Positions 22,101-32,452 of a DNA stretch of 64,000 nt are shown piece after piece. Source of the stretch: Gordionus sp. m RMFG-2023 (taxonomy: Eukaryota; Nematomorpha; Gordioida; Chordodea; Parachordodidae); NCBI RefSeq assembly GCF_954871325.1, contig NC_088779.1:18354846-18418845 (forward strand), written 5' to 3'. Made by a program: the position numbers and the translations under genes. Position 1 is the stretch's first letter. Each line of letters opens with the position of its first letter. The notes under the pieces were generated by a model. That model worked only from the letters and a program-made list of their open reading frames with translations. It searched no databases and was not told the DNA's origin.

Positions 22101-23817
22101 TTTTGGGATAATGATTTGCACGTATTTATAGATAAATTAACCAAAAATGAACATTTTCCAAATAATATTACTACCAAATTTGGTAGATCGAATATTTAGT
22201 AAGTTGCCGGTTTTAAGCTCGGCATTCGGTCAAATCATAATATTTTCAAAAAACTAATTAGGATATTGCTTAACACGTTATTGTTCATGTACAAACAAAA
22301 AATGGAGAATTTTCTATGTATAACGCCAGCAAGACAGTATTTCGGTTTCAAATCGGTTATAGGTCAAATCACGATATTTTTAAAATATTTTTTGGGATAA
22401 TGATTTTCACGTATTTATAGATAAATTAACCAAAAATGAACATTTTCCAAATAATATTACTACCAAACTTGGTAGATCGAATATTTAGTAAGTGGTCGGT
22501 TTTGAGCTCGCCATTCGGTCAAATCATAATATTTTCAAAAAATTAATTAGGATAATGCTTAACACGTTATTGTTCACGTATAAACCAAAAATGAAGAATT
22601 TTCTATGTATAACGCCAGCAAGACAGTATTTCGGTTTCAAATCGGTTATAGGTCAAATCACGATATTTTTAAAATATTTTTTAGGATAATGATTTCCACG
22701 TATTTATAGATAAATTAACCAAAAATGAACATTTTCCAAATAATATTACTACCAAACTTGGTAGATCGAATATTTAGTAAGTGGTCGGTTTTGAGCTCGG
22801 CATTCGGTCAAATCATAATATTTTCAAAAAATTAATTAGGATAATGCTTAACACGTTATTGTTCAAAAAATGAAGAATTTTCTATGTATAACGCCAGCAA
22901 GACAGTATTTCGGTTTCAAATCGGTTATAGGTCAAATCACGATATTTTTAAAATATTTTTTGGGATAATGATTTCCACGTATTTATAGATAAATTAACCA
23001 AAAATGAACATTTTCCAAATAATATTACTACCAAACTTGGTAGATCGAATATTTAGTAAGTGGTCGGTTTTGAGCTCGCCATTCGGTCAAATCATAATAT
23101 TTCCAAAAAATTAATTAGAATAATGCTTAACACGTTATTGTTCACGTATAAACCAAAAATGAAGAATTTTCTATGTATAACGCCAGCAAGACAGTATTTC
23201 GGTTTCAAATCGGTTATCGGTCAAATCACGATATTTTTAAAACATTTTTTGGGATAATGATTTGCACGTATTTATAGATAAATTAACCAAAAATGAACAT
23301 TTTCCAAATAATATTACTACCAAATTTGGTAGATCGAATATTTAGTAAGTGGTCGGTTTTAAGCTCGGCATTCGGTCAAATCATAATATTTTCAAAATAT
23401 TTTTTAGGATAATGTTTAACACCTAAATATACAAGTATAAACCAAAAATGAAGAGATTTTGATTAATAACGCTAGCAATATGTTCCTTACAAACTTTCTA
23501 CTATTTTTCGATTCTAAACCTACTCATTAATTAAATCTCAAAGAAACCTCTATTTTTTAAACCAAATACAAAAAAAGCGCTATCCAATATTTATTCTGGT
23601 TTCCTAAGAATATATTTTTATATTTATGTATTTAACGCCCTCTTATGGATATAAATTTGTTATATTTTGTAATTGAAAAATAAAATTTAAGTTGTAATAA
23701 GCTAGTAAGTATATTTTTTTCCAATAATATTAAGTAAAAATAGAATTTTAAATTATTTGTGAATATGATTAATTGCTTTTTAGCAAGACAGTTTAGCAAG
23801 ACAGTATTTAGTCATAC
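19127..23817 (+). repeat. Right inverted end of the foldback MULE, about 15 units of 289 bp
   Basis: Units start near 19314, 19603, 19892, 20180, 20469, 20758, 21047, 21336, 21625, 21914, 22203, 22492, 22781, 23060 and 23349. The period is 289, except for a 10-base deletion near 22866. Each unit includes a perfect 16-bp palindrome CTACCAAATTTGGTAG in many copies and the phrase CGCCAGCAAGACAGTATTTC. The array ends near 23400 in a unique head (23400-23817) that mirrors 15429-16010. A 65-codon ORF recurs in each unit, but only because the units are near-identical. Confidence 0.92.
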
Positions 23818-24414
23818 CCTAGGGCTAATAATAAATCTTTTTCTTTATTTTAATCAACAATAATTTTTACTTTGAAAATGAATTCTATATTATATGTAAT
23901 CCTGAATGTTAACTTTTTCTTTCATGAATTCTGGAATATGAAATTGAGTAGGTTCTTCATTTTTCTTCATAGGCATAGTATAATTTTAATCTTTTTATTT
24001 AAAATAATTCGTTTTCGTAGAAATGACTTGAAATGAATCGTCGCTAAAGGAAATGAATTCGAAATAATAATATAAAGTGATTTATTTAATATAATAAAAT
24101 ATATTTATATGTTTTTCTATTTTGTCTATTGTAATAAATTGTAGCTTAAAAACAAATAAACAAAATCAATTTATATTAATAAATTACATCCATAATTGTC
24201 CTAGCACTATCATTTAAACGTCTATAGGCTAGATAAAAAGGATATTGTACTACACCCATAAACTAGGGATTAATTTTCAGGTGAGATTGGGCTTATTTTA
24301 AATTAGAATGTTACAAAATTAAGGTAACGTCATTAGGTTAGAGATGTTGAAGCCTCGAATATCCAAACGTGTTATCGGGAAGTTACATACTGAAGGATAA
24401 ATCGCCATCAGTGG
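23818..24414. other. Unassigned sequence right of the MULE
   Basis: AT-rich. I see no gene, repeat or element end. Confidence 0.5.
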
Positions 24415-25665
24415 TCTTCGAGTTATTTGAAATATTTCAATTTAATTTTTACTTTTTCAGTCCCATAAATTATTTTATATAGATATTCAGTTATATTATA
24501 TCTTCTGTCGTTTTATACATCCACAACCTTTTATAATTGTATGCTTTTCCATTGAAAGAATATAGCCAAGTTATCAAATCGTGAGGTAAATTTGGATGGC
24601 ATCACTTATAATATAGGCTAGACGTTGATTCCATCTTTCTTTAGGGACACGTGTATCTTCCCCAAAATTTCCCACCGATGTGTTATATTATCAGCGCTCT
24701 TTTACAAATGTTATATTTATCGTACTTCTGTATGATTATTATCTTCAATGCCAGGATTGGCTCTAAAATGTTTTTCCTGGGTCATTATGCGCATATAAAT
24801 TATTGGGGAATAGATTAGGAAAAGACGAGATGATAGCGTTTTAATCCCGGAGGCTTTATTTATCCTCAACTTATTTATCACGAGGGTGATCTCTTCCATA
24901 GAGAACAAGGTATGGATGGAATTACTGTGTCAATCCCAGACAGTGTCTACATGGCCGGGATGGATAGGAGACAAATGTCACCAAAATATATTGGCATTTT
25001 GGGGGTAGGTATAGATTTTTAAGGGTAAATATTTTTTTGAGGGGTAGGTATTGATTTTTTTGGAGGGGGGGGGTAGTTTTTGACTTGAATTTATTCTTTT
25101 TAAATTAAATAATTGATCGATTGATCTGTCAATTAACAAATAATAAAAATATATAAATTTTTTCTTTTTAAATTTTAAGCCTTCTTATTAATTTTTCACG
25201 ATATTATTTACAATTTCACACGTAAAATATAAATATTTGTTAGTTTTCTAAAAGTATGAGGTCAACATATATAATTAATTTTATTAATAAATTACAGTAA
25301 GAATAAATCATTTAAAATTTTAGCAAAATAATATAAATTTTATTATTTAAAATAAGATTTTTGATAGGTAAACAAATTTTAACTATATTCTTTATTTAAT
25401 TATTAGCAAAAATTCAACGTTATTAAAGATTTCCAGATTATGATTATATTTGCTTTTCATTCAATAATCAATCCCAATGGAGTGGACCAAACAAATTTTT
25501 TATTAATTTAACTATAGCATCTTTTAGGTGGTAGAGGTAGATTTTGTAGGGGGATTTGTTTCCATCAAATTTTCTGCTATGTAGACCCTGATCCCAGATT
25601 CGACTGATGCTGGTTTTCTAGAGTCAAAGTATAACAACTATAATGCAATTCTAGTTAGATCAGAT
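24415..25665 (-). pseudogene. LINE-C: decayed non-LTR retrotransposon fragment
   Basis: Minus-strand readings match LINE-A at three places. SRKPASVES (about 25620-25590) corresponds to its FESRKPVRL. FSMEEITLVINKLRINKASG (24905-24845) corresponds to the stretch before its RT motif. A C-terminal piece HPNLPHDLITWLYSFNG with KRLWMYKTTEDI (about 24605-24490) corresponds to its NLAHDALTWLF. The central RT is deleted and several frameshifts are present. A MITE (24941-25590) is inserted within it. Confidence 0.7.
24941..25590. mobile_element. hAT-type MITE in LINE-C
   Basis: 650 bp, non-coding. The ends are CAGTGTCTACATGGC and the near-complement GCTATGTAGACCCTG. They are flanked by a perfect 8-bp duplication ATCCCAGA (24933-24940, 25591-25598), the target length of hAT transposons. 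G-rich runs lie near 25000-25075. Removing it rejoins the LINE reading. Confidence 0.85.
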
Positions 25666-25770
25666 TATAAAATCTTAAAAAACAAATAATGAAATTAGAA
25701 TATAAAACATTCTTATTATAATACCTATTAATAACAATATTTAAAATTTATTAATAATTTTAAACATAAT

Positions 25771-26065
25771 TACGTGATACGTGATATATAGCGCTTTTGC
25801 CCTCTAGCTTTGAAGGTACAACAGAGCTACGCTAGGTTTTCCTCATTTCCATCTAATTGGAACTAATTTAATTTGGGTGTAAAAGTAAAAATATGAGGAG
25901 CCCTCCACGGCAAGCCGCACGTACTTGTAGGCGCGACATTTCGAAAAAAGTTACTTAAACCTCTATAAGCTTATTAAAAAGGAATAGGGCAGGAAAAGAG
26001 CCTATACCTGAGAACTACAGTATAATTTAATTACTTTAAGGGTAGGTGGTGGCTGATTTTAAGTT
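25771..26065 (-). repeat. LINE 3'-end copy 1 (UTR only)
   Basis: About 295 bp matching 26115-26425 and 26900-27170. Shared phrases are CAACAGAGCTACGCTAGG, CATTTCCATCTAATTGG and GCCGCACGTACTTGTA. The plus-strand start TACGTGATACGTGATATA corresponds to a short tandem (TATCACG) tail at the LINE 3' end. It is probably a LINE insertion truncated so far that only the 3' UTR remains. Confidence 0.65.
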
Positions 26066-26114
26066 TTAATTCTTTAGTCTAAATATTTATGATTGCTATC
26101 AATATTGAGATTTA

Positions 26115-26921
26115 ATACGTGATACGTGATATATAGAGCATATGCCCTCTAACGTTGAGTATCAACAGAGCTACGCTAGGTTTTCCTCATTTCCATCTAA
26201 TTGGAAACAAAGTTAATTTGGGTATTAAAAATAAAATATGAGGAGCCCTCCATACGTTTGTGGGTAAGCCGCACGTACTTGTACGCTCAACATTCCGAAG
26301 AAGTTGCAGACGTCCATTGGCTTAAAATCAAAAGGAGCGGGACAAAAAAAGGAGCCTATGCCCAAGAACTGCAGTTTAAGTTAATTACTTTAAGGGTGGG
26401 TTATGGCTGATTGCTAGTTTAAGATTTTATAAAATTAAGATGAAATAAAGTACATACCAGTTTGCTATTAGTCCTAATTTAGAAACGCCAGAGTTGATTT
26501 TGGTGATTCAAAATATAAAACACTGATGATTATTTCATTTGAAATATCTTTCCTTTATCCTGAAAAGTTTTTTAATGGAATTTTTGCAGTTATTTAATTT
26601 AATAAATTGTTTCATATTTAAATTTAACTCCATTATATCTTTTATGGTCTTATAGTACCAGAGGGATTTGTATTTTGTATATTCTTTTTTATCATAGGTG
26701 TAAAGCCAAGTAATAGCATCATGGACAAGATTTTGGGATAGAAATTGAATACGGCGTTTCCACAGGGTGATGTGTATCGGAGTATGCTTAGATACTCTCC
26801 ATAAATTGTTGTTTGATATAACCTTCGGATAAAAAATTCCATTTATGATTCTAAGGCAGTTATTTATAAAGGATTGGAGTCTCCTATTTTCTGTTTTGTC
26901 GTCATATGTCATAAAGCGCAT
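26115..26921 (-). pseudogene. LINE-B: 5'-truncated LINE, C-terminus and 3' UTR
   Basis: ORF 26921-26535 (128 aa) contains ENRRLQSFINNCLRIINGIF, KHTPIHITLWKRRIQFL and LVHDAITWLY, closely parallel to the C-terminus of LINE-A. Its 3' UTR runs leftwards to a (TATCACG)2 tail at 26115. The 5' truncation point (26921) abuts the 3' end of LINE-A. It is a typical incomplete target-primed insertion. Confidence 0.82.
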
Positions 26922-27316
26922 ACGCCCTCTAAACGTTGTAGGTACAACAGAGCTACGCTAGGTATTTCTCATTTCCATCTAATTGGATTAAATAAAATTT
27001 GGGAAAAAGATGAGAAGCCCTTTACACGTTTGTGGGCAAGCCGTACGTATTTGTACGCACAATAGTCCAAGGACTATTGTTTAAACGTCTGTGGGCTGGT
27101 CTGAAAAGGGAGGACCAGTGTAAACAGCCCACACCCAAACCTACAGCCCTATAGAAATTAGAGTAAAAGGGACATGAGGAGGCTTTCTAGATAAAATTAG
27201 CATTTAAGAGGTTTATGTACAAAATATAATGAGTAAATAAGAAGTGAAACCTGTGCTCATGTTGCGGGTATCTGGGTTTTTGAGGAGGGGAGAGAGTAAT
27301 TGTAAAGGAGGGGATA

Positions 27317-29180
27317 TTATTTCAGATAATTGGATTTAATCCTAAGGAGTTTATTTATGGATTTTTTATTCTTATTTAATTTGGTAAATTGTTTCCAATT
27401 TAGGTTCAGGTCTGCTACGTCTTTTAGAACTCGATGAAACCAGAGTGTCTTGTATTTGCTATATGATTTCCTTTTGCAGGTGAAAAGCCATGTGAGGGCG
27501 TCGTGGGCCAGGTTGGAATTTGGATGTCTTAGTATATGAGCCAGAAATTGGATGCGTTTTTTCTTTAGTAGAGTGTGAATGGGAGTATGTTTAGATTTTT
27601 TCCATAAGTTTTCATTGGAAATTAATCTTGGGTAAAAAACCCCATTTATGATCCTTAAACATTTGTTGATAAAGTTTGGCATCTCCTATTGTCGGCTTTA
27701 GTAATCTCCCATGTCTCGCAACCATAGAGCAAAATTGGTATTACTATAGAATTGAATATCCTAAGTCTAGTATTGACAGATATTTCTCTGGTCTTCCATA
27801 GTTTAAAGTATTTATAAAAGGTTGTTCTGGCCTTTTGTATTCTCAACTTTAGTTCATCTTTACATCCTCCTCTATTATCTAGAGTGATTCCTAGATACTT
27901 CACTTTCGTGACTACCTTGATAACATCGGATACAATTACAATATTTTCGAAAGGGGGAGTGTGTTTTGCTGGGAGGATCATAGTCTTATTAAAATTTATC
28001 TCCAGCCCAACTCTTTGACGTGTAGATTTTAGTAGTAGAATAAGGTTTCGGGTTTCTTCTAGGTTTTTAGTAATAATAACTACATCATCTGCATAGGATA
28101 TGATTCTGTTTTTTAAATGATATCTGTTATCCTGGGGTGAGTTTAGTTCTAGTAGATCTACAGCATCTAGGGTATCCTTCAATATTTTGTTCATTACAAT
28201 GTTAAACAGGATAGGAAAGAGAACACAGCCCTGTTTAACTCCTTTATTTATTCTAAACGGTGGGGAGGTTATATTATTAAGTCCTCAGAATCCTAATTAT
28301 GTTTCCGTCCACTCCAACTTCTGATAAGATTCACCAAAGAGCATTATGATTGACATTGTCGAAGGCACGTTTAAAATCGATAAAGGTGAAAAGGAATGGT
28401 AGTTTATATCTATCGCATTTTTGAATGATGATTTTGAGGGTAAGAAAAGGCTCCATAATATTTTTACCAGGACGATGCGCACAAATATATTTAACGGTTA
28501 TGCGATGATCGTAGATTACGGGTCTTGAGTAGGACTATAAAAATCTTGGACGCCGTCGATGTAAGTGCAATAGCCCTGTAGTCACGAAAATTCGTAGGGT
28601 TTGAGATCTTGGGGAAGTTGCAAAGAGTGGAGAGATTCCAATCTTTAGGAGTCATCCCCGAAGACCATATTTTGTTGAAGATAATGAGCAAAAATCGTGG
28701 TATGGTGTCTAGTGAAGCTTTAAATTGTTCTCCTGTAATGTTATCTGGCCCGGGAGCTTTGTGGTTTTTTAGTTTCTTTAGAGCAGTGGTAATTTCATTA
28801 AGTGTAAATTGGGAGGTAGATTGAGAAGAAGTATATTGTTCACGTGTCAACCTCACGGGTTTCCTGGATTCGAAGATGTTCATGTAGTAATCTGTCAAGA
28901 GTGCCATTTGATCCTGGTCGAATATAACTTTATTATTATCTAGCCGGATGGATGGTAACTCTCTAAAAATTTTTGATTTACAAAAATGCTTGAGTTTGTT
29001 ATAGGCGTCAAAGAGTCTGTTTCCTCGCATGTCTACATCAATCTCATATGCTTTCCTAGCAGTAAAGATTCTTCTGTCGCTTCTTAGAGATTTTTGAATG
29101 ATTTTCCAAAGTTCCCTATCAAAGCAGTTACTAGAGCGAAGCTCCTCAATTTTTTGTAGGGTATTTGTGGATATCCATTC
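27317..29180 (-). pseudogene. LINE-A reverse transcriptase
   Basis: RT motifs appear in order: FTLNEITTALKKLKNHKAPG and PDNITGEQFK (ORF 29030-28491), FIDFKRAFDNVNHNALW (about 28385-28330), GVKQGCVLFPILFN (about 28245), and the catalytic YADD (28084-28095). The tail has LYGCETWEITKADNRRCQ, and after a frameshift near 27670 NKCLRIINGVFYPR through LLRIKSNYLK (stop near 27317). Frameshifts also lie near 29179, 28490 and 28270. RT would copy the element RNA at the nicked target. Confidence 0.88.
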
Positions 29181-30162
29181 ATTCCTTCAAGGAATTGTTA
29201 GTTACTAAGACTTTGCTTGCTTCATGAATGTCACCTTTAAACAGCATCCAGCATTCCTCCAAAGTATTAAATTGGGATATATTTACAAACCTAGTAACCT
29301 TTTCTCGAAGTTTCTGGTCAAAAAGATCTCTAATTTCGGGCATTTGGAGGTTCCTCATACTTTGTCTTCTAAGACCGTTTGTTGGTTGGTGTGGGGTGTA
29401 ACTGGGTCCTGCTGAGACTCTCCTTAGGTTCCTAATCCATATCTTGGCCTTGATCATTCTATGGTCTGATATGTTAATACTCCTCATGGCTACTACGTCC
29501 TTAAACCACCAATGAACATTCGATATGAAAAAGTCAATTTGTGATCTGTAACCCCCTCTTTTAAAGGTAAAGGTGTCCGCCTCCCTATGAGAGAAAAAGG
29601 TATTTTCAATTGCAAGGTTTTTACTACTACATAGATCCAGTATTTTCCTGCTATCCTGGCAATTTGGCTGAACAATAGATGCATTACCGATGATCCCCCT
29701 TCTTATATAGCTTTCCTCCAAACCAATTCTAGTGTTTAGATCACCCATCAAAATAATGTTGTATCTTTAGGGTAAGGTATTGATAATATTTCCTAGGTCA
29801 TCAAGAAAATGTAATCTATCTCTTCTGTTCGGAGGTGCATATATATTCACCAGAATAGTTGGTCTGAAATTGGTGTTAACGTATAAAAGCCCACATCTTT
29901 CCGATATAGGTACAAATTTAACAATATAATTATATATTTTTTTGTTTATCAGGAAGCCAACACCAGACCAGCTGTAAAGAGTAGTGCCTGAACCATACAT
30001 TATGAAATGGTTAAACGTGGCATAGGTGTTTCCCTGACTATGGGTTTCCTGTAATGCAATTATATCAATTTTCTCATCTGTCATCATTTTTAGTAAAATA
30101 GCAAGTTTATCACGTAGACCATTTATGTTCAAAGACGAGATAAGTACATTTAGTTTATGCAT
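29179..30162 (-). pseudogene. LINE-A APE-type endonuclease
   Basis: Start ATG at 30162 (MHKLNVLISSLNINGLRDKL). The catalytic Glu motif IIALQETHSQG, then MGDLNTRIG and ISDHRMIKAK, are the conserved APE endonuclease boxes. One nonsense TAA (29767-29769) interrupts the frame just before MGDLNTRIG; reading continues in the same frame. A frameshift near 29179 precedes the RT. The enzyme nicks target DNA in this family. Confidence 0.88.
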
Positions 30163-30417
30163 GGTTCAACTTAAATATATCAACTGGGTACAATGAGATT
30201 CTCCACCGAGTTAAAAGTATGAGTTCTCAGCAATATGTTGTAAAGAAAAAATAAGGATAAATGGAATCTCAACGTTGAAGTAAATAAATTAAAGTTAAAT
30301 GGAAAAATATTTCAGTATAAGAAAAGTAAACTTTTCTGTTTTGTTGAATTCCCATAAGTCCCCTCCATTCAAGTCATAATACGTCTATCATTTTGAATTC
30401 TATTAAGTATAGAATAT

Positions 30418-30729
30418 ATGGATGAAAGTAAGAAATTTTTTGAAAATCGAGAACGGTTATCTCCAGCAGAAAGAATTTATTACAAAAGAGCACAGGGTGA
30501 ATTGAATCGTCGCATCATAACGTTAGGAAATGAAGGGTCGAAAGTAAAACTATCTCGATATATACTTTTCTCTGTAGGTTTGATCGCAAGTAATAATTTT
30601 TATTGACGTTATATTTTAAAAAATCAAATAGTTTTTTCAGGTTGCAAAGAATTTTTTCGTAAAGTACCTAAATCAGAAGTTAGAAATCCTAAAGATGTTC
30701 CAATGTATTTTTTGAGATATAATGATTGA
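30418..30729 (+). CDS. Two-exon small protein gene, 86 aa, unknown
   Basis: Exon 1 is 30418-30589 (ATG at 30418) and exon 2 is 30641-30729 (TGA). The 51-base intron has GT and a T-rich tract before CAG, and the phase-1 junction joins in frame. The protein starts MDESKKFFENRERLSPAERI, continues with a charged YYKRAQGELNRR segment and one short hydrophobic stretch (YILFSVGLIAS), and ends in a basic tail DVPMYFLRYND. I do not recognise the family. Intron size resembles that of NXF1. It is intact in a region where neighbours are broken, which favours a real host gene. A small single-pass membrane protein is possible but not shown. Confidence 0.55.
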
Positions 30730-31025
30730 ATAATTTTATGTAATTCATATATGTAAGATATAAATATATGAAAAACCTTAATATATGATTTATTGATTTT
30801 AAACAATGTATTTATTAAAGTTGTTACCTATTAAGTTATAAATAGTATTGTTTACGAAATCTATCTTATGCTTAATATATTTCAAATATTATTTATCTAT
30901 CTAATCCTTATAAATTATATAATAACCTTCTGTGACATTGTGCTACCTTTCAGCATTTTTATTAGATAAAGTTATTAAGTTGCCGGATTAAACTTTTAGT
31001 TAATTATAATCAGAAATAATCTTTG
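30730..31025. other. Intergenic AT-rich sequence
   Basis: No feature seen. Confidence 0.5.
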
Positions 31026-31033
31026 ATAATAAT

Positions 31034-32270
31034 TAGGGGTGTACTGGATACCACTTTTTAGAGGCTGATAACATCTATAATAGTTATAGTTTATATTTAA
31101 TTCAATTGCAATTCTAAAAGTGTATAAAATATTTTTATTGAAAAATCACTTATTTATATAATAAGTTATAACATTAATCCATTAACATAATAAGTAATAA
31201 ACAAAAATATTATGAAATTTGAAATAAATATCTAAAATTAATATATCGAAGATTTCTTTTTAGAAATAAAATTTCCAACCTATCAGGTCAACCTGCAATG
31301 ATGGGGACTATAAATATCACCAACTTCACTATAAACAAATTCTGATAGATACTTGTGGCGGGTGTTGCTAGATATTGATGAACAAGTTTAGATAGAATTG
31401 AATAATTATGGCAATTCAGAGCCCAATATTTCAATAGATGAGCAGGGATATTATCATTTAATGTTTTAATATTGGTTCATTGAGATAGTTCTCAAGGGAA
31501 TAAGGGCAATTTTCATTGGTAGTGTTATTAGACTCCTCATTAGCTTTAACTGTATCAGCATAAGATCCCCACAAAAATATGCCAGTTGAATCTATTGCTG
31601 ATGTTGATGAAATTTCAATGGTCTCCATATTTTGATTATCTTTTTCTAAATTGTTTAAATAATAAAATTTAAAAATTTTTTTTATTAAATAGATTTAATT
31701 CTTTACCTAGGCTGGATCAATTAATTTTCTCACAGGGATTACTGCCAAAGCATTCTGGATGTAGTTTTTGTCCATAAAGGTTTGATTGAATTGATAAAAA
31801 GACTGTTTAAATCTGGGATCCTAAATTGTTGCTATGAAGTATATTTTACCATTATAAATATGTAAAAAACGTTTAGTAAGATCTTTATGCACAGCATCTT
31901 TCATAGTTTGGACACCTTTATCATACTCACCATGACTAGCAAGCTCTTTTTTAAGTAATTCTACAAATGGAATTACTATGATGTTAATGAATATATTTTC
32001 TCCACTAATTTCTTCAGTTATGCGTTGAATTGGTAATAGGGTCAGATTTACTTTTGTTCAGTATGTTTATTAATTATTATTTAAAAATTAACATAAAAAC
32101 GAACTTCGATTTTATTTATAAAAATAAATGGTTTTTTAGATATAACTTTTTAAAAGTATTTTTGTTAAAGCGTCATTTTTTATCGAATCAGAAAATTTTA
32201 TAATATTGGCCAATAACCGATAAGGTGTAATATCGGCCCGATCCGATAAAAAAATATCGGTACATCCCTA
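31034..32270 (-). mobile_element. hAT-D: decayed hAT transposon
   Basis: 1,237 bp. The left end TAGGGGTGTACTGGATA and the right end, complement TAGGGATGTACCGATA, form terminal inverted repeats. Flanking 8-mers ATAATAAT (31026-31033) and ATAATATT (32271-32278) match at 7 of 8 positions. The interior carries minus-strand hAT transposase remnants. Confidence 0.82.
31310..32057 (-). pseudogene. hAT-D transposase remnant
   Basis: The minus strand reads QRITEEISGENIFIN, VIPFVELLKKELA and MKDAVHKDLTKRFLH. Then IATI-stop-DPRFKQSFYQF follows, where hAT transposases have a conserved LDPRFK. After an intron-like gap it reads YSLENYLNEPI and, one frame away, LVHQYLATPATS, the dimerisation region. Stops and frameshifts abolish function. 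The N-terminal half, with BED finger and catalytic core, is missing. Confidence 0.78.
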
Positions 32271-32452
32271 ATAATATTAATGCAATCGCCAGAAACACTT
32301 GGGGACCCCCTTCCTACCTCCAATTCTGAAATTTATAAAATAATAGATTAATAATAAATTGGTTAAAACACTATATATTATTAGTAGATTCTTAATGTTA
32401 TTTATAAAGTTCAAACAAAAATATATGTGCCATGATATTTTATTGGTCTTAG

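Larger units (their letters stand above)
15429..23817 (+). mobile_element. Foldback-type MULE with satellite-like terminal arrays
   Basis: The two ends are mirror images: GTATGACTAAATACTGTCTTGC at 15429 and its complement ending at 23817. Inside each end is a unique-sequence head (about 470-590 bp), then an array of 289-bp units, minus-oriented on the left and plus-oriented on the right. The 1.6 kb core holds the C-terminal part of a MULE transposase. Drosophila Foldback elements are known MULE relatives with tandem repeats in their inverted ends, and this has the same plan. No clear 8-11 bp target duplication is visible. Confidence 0.85.
26900..30162 (-). mobile_element. LINE-A: nearly full-length APE-type non-LTR retrotransposon
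   Basis: The minus strand reads endonuclease (30162-29179), reverse transcriptase and C-terminal domain (29180-27317), then a 3' UTR of about 410 bp that ends in the repeat shared with LINE-B and copy 1. The leader right of 30162 (to about 30400) is AT-rich and may be 5' UTR. No second ORF or RNase H is seen. The clade is uncertain, among RTE, CR1 and Jockey-like lineages. Confidence 0.88.

Noticed and set aside
19314-23257. Recurring 65-66 codon ORF in each 289-bp unit (start MVGFELAIRSNHNI)
   Set aside because: It recurs because the units are near-identical copies. It exists on opposite genomic strands in the two arms only because the arms are inverted, shows no protein-level constraint and resembles no domain.
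16000-23460. CRISPR-like direct repeats
   Set aside because: Units of 289 bp without distinct spacers in a eukaryotic transposon; not a CRISPR array.
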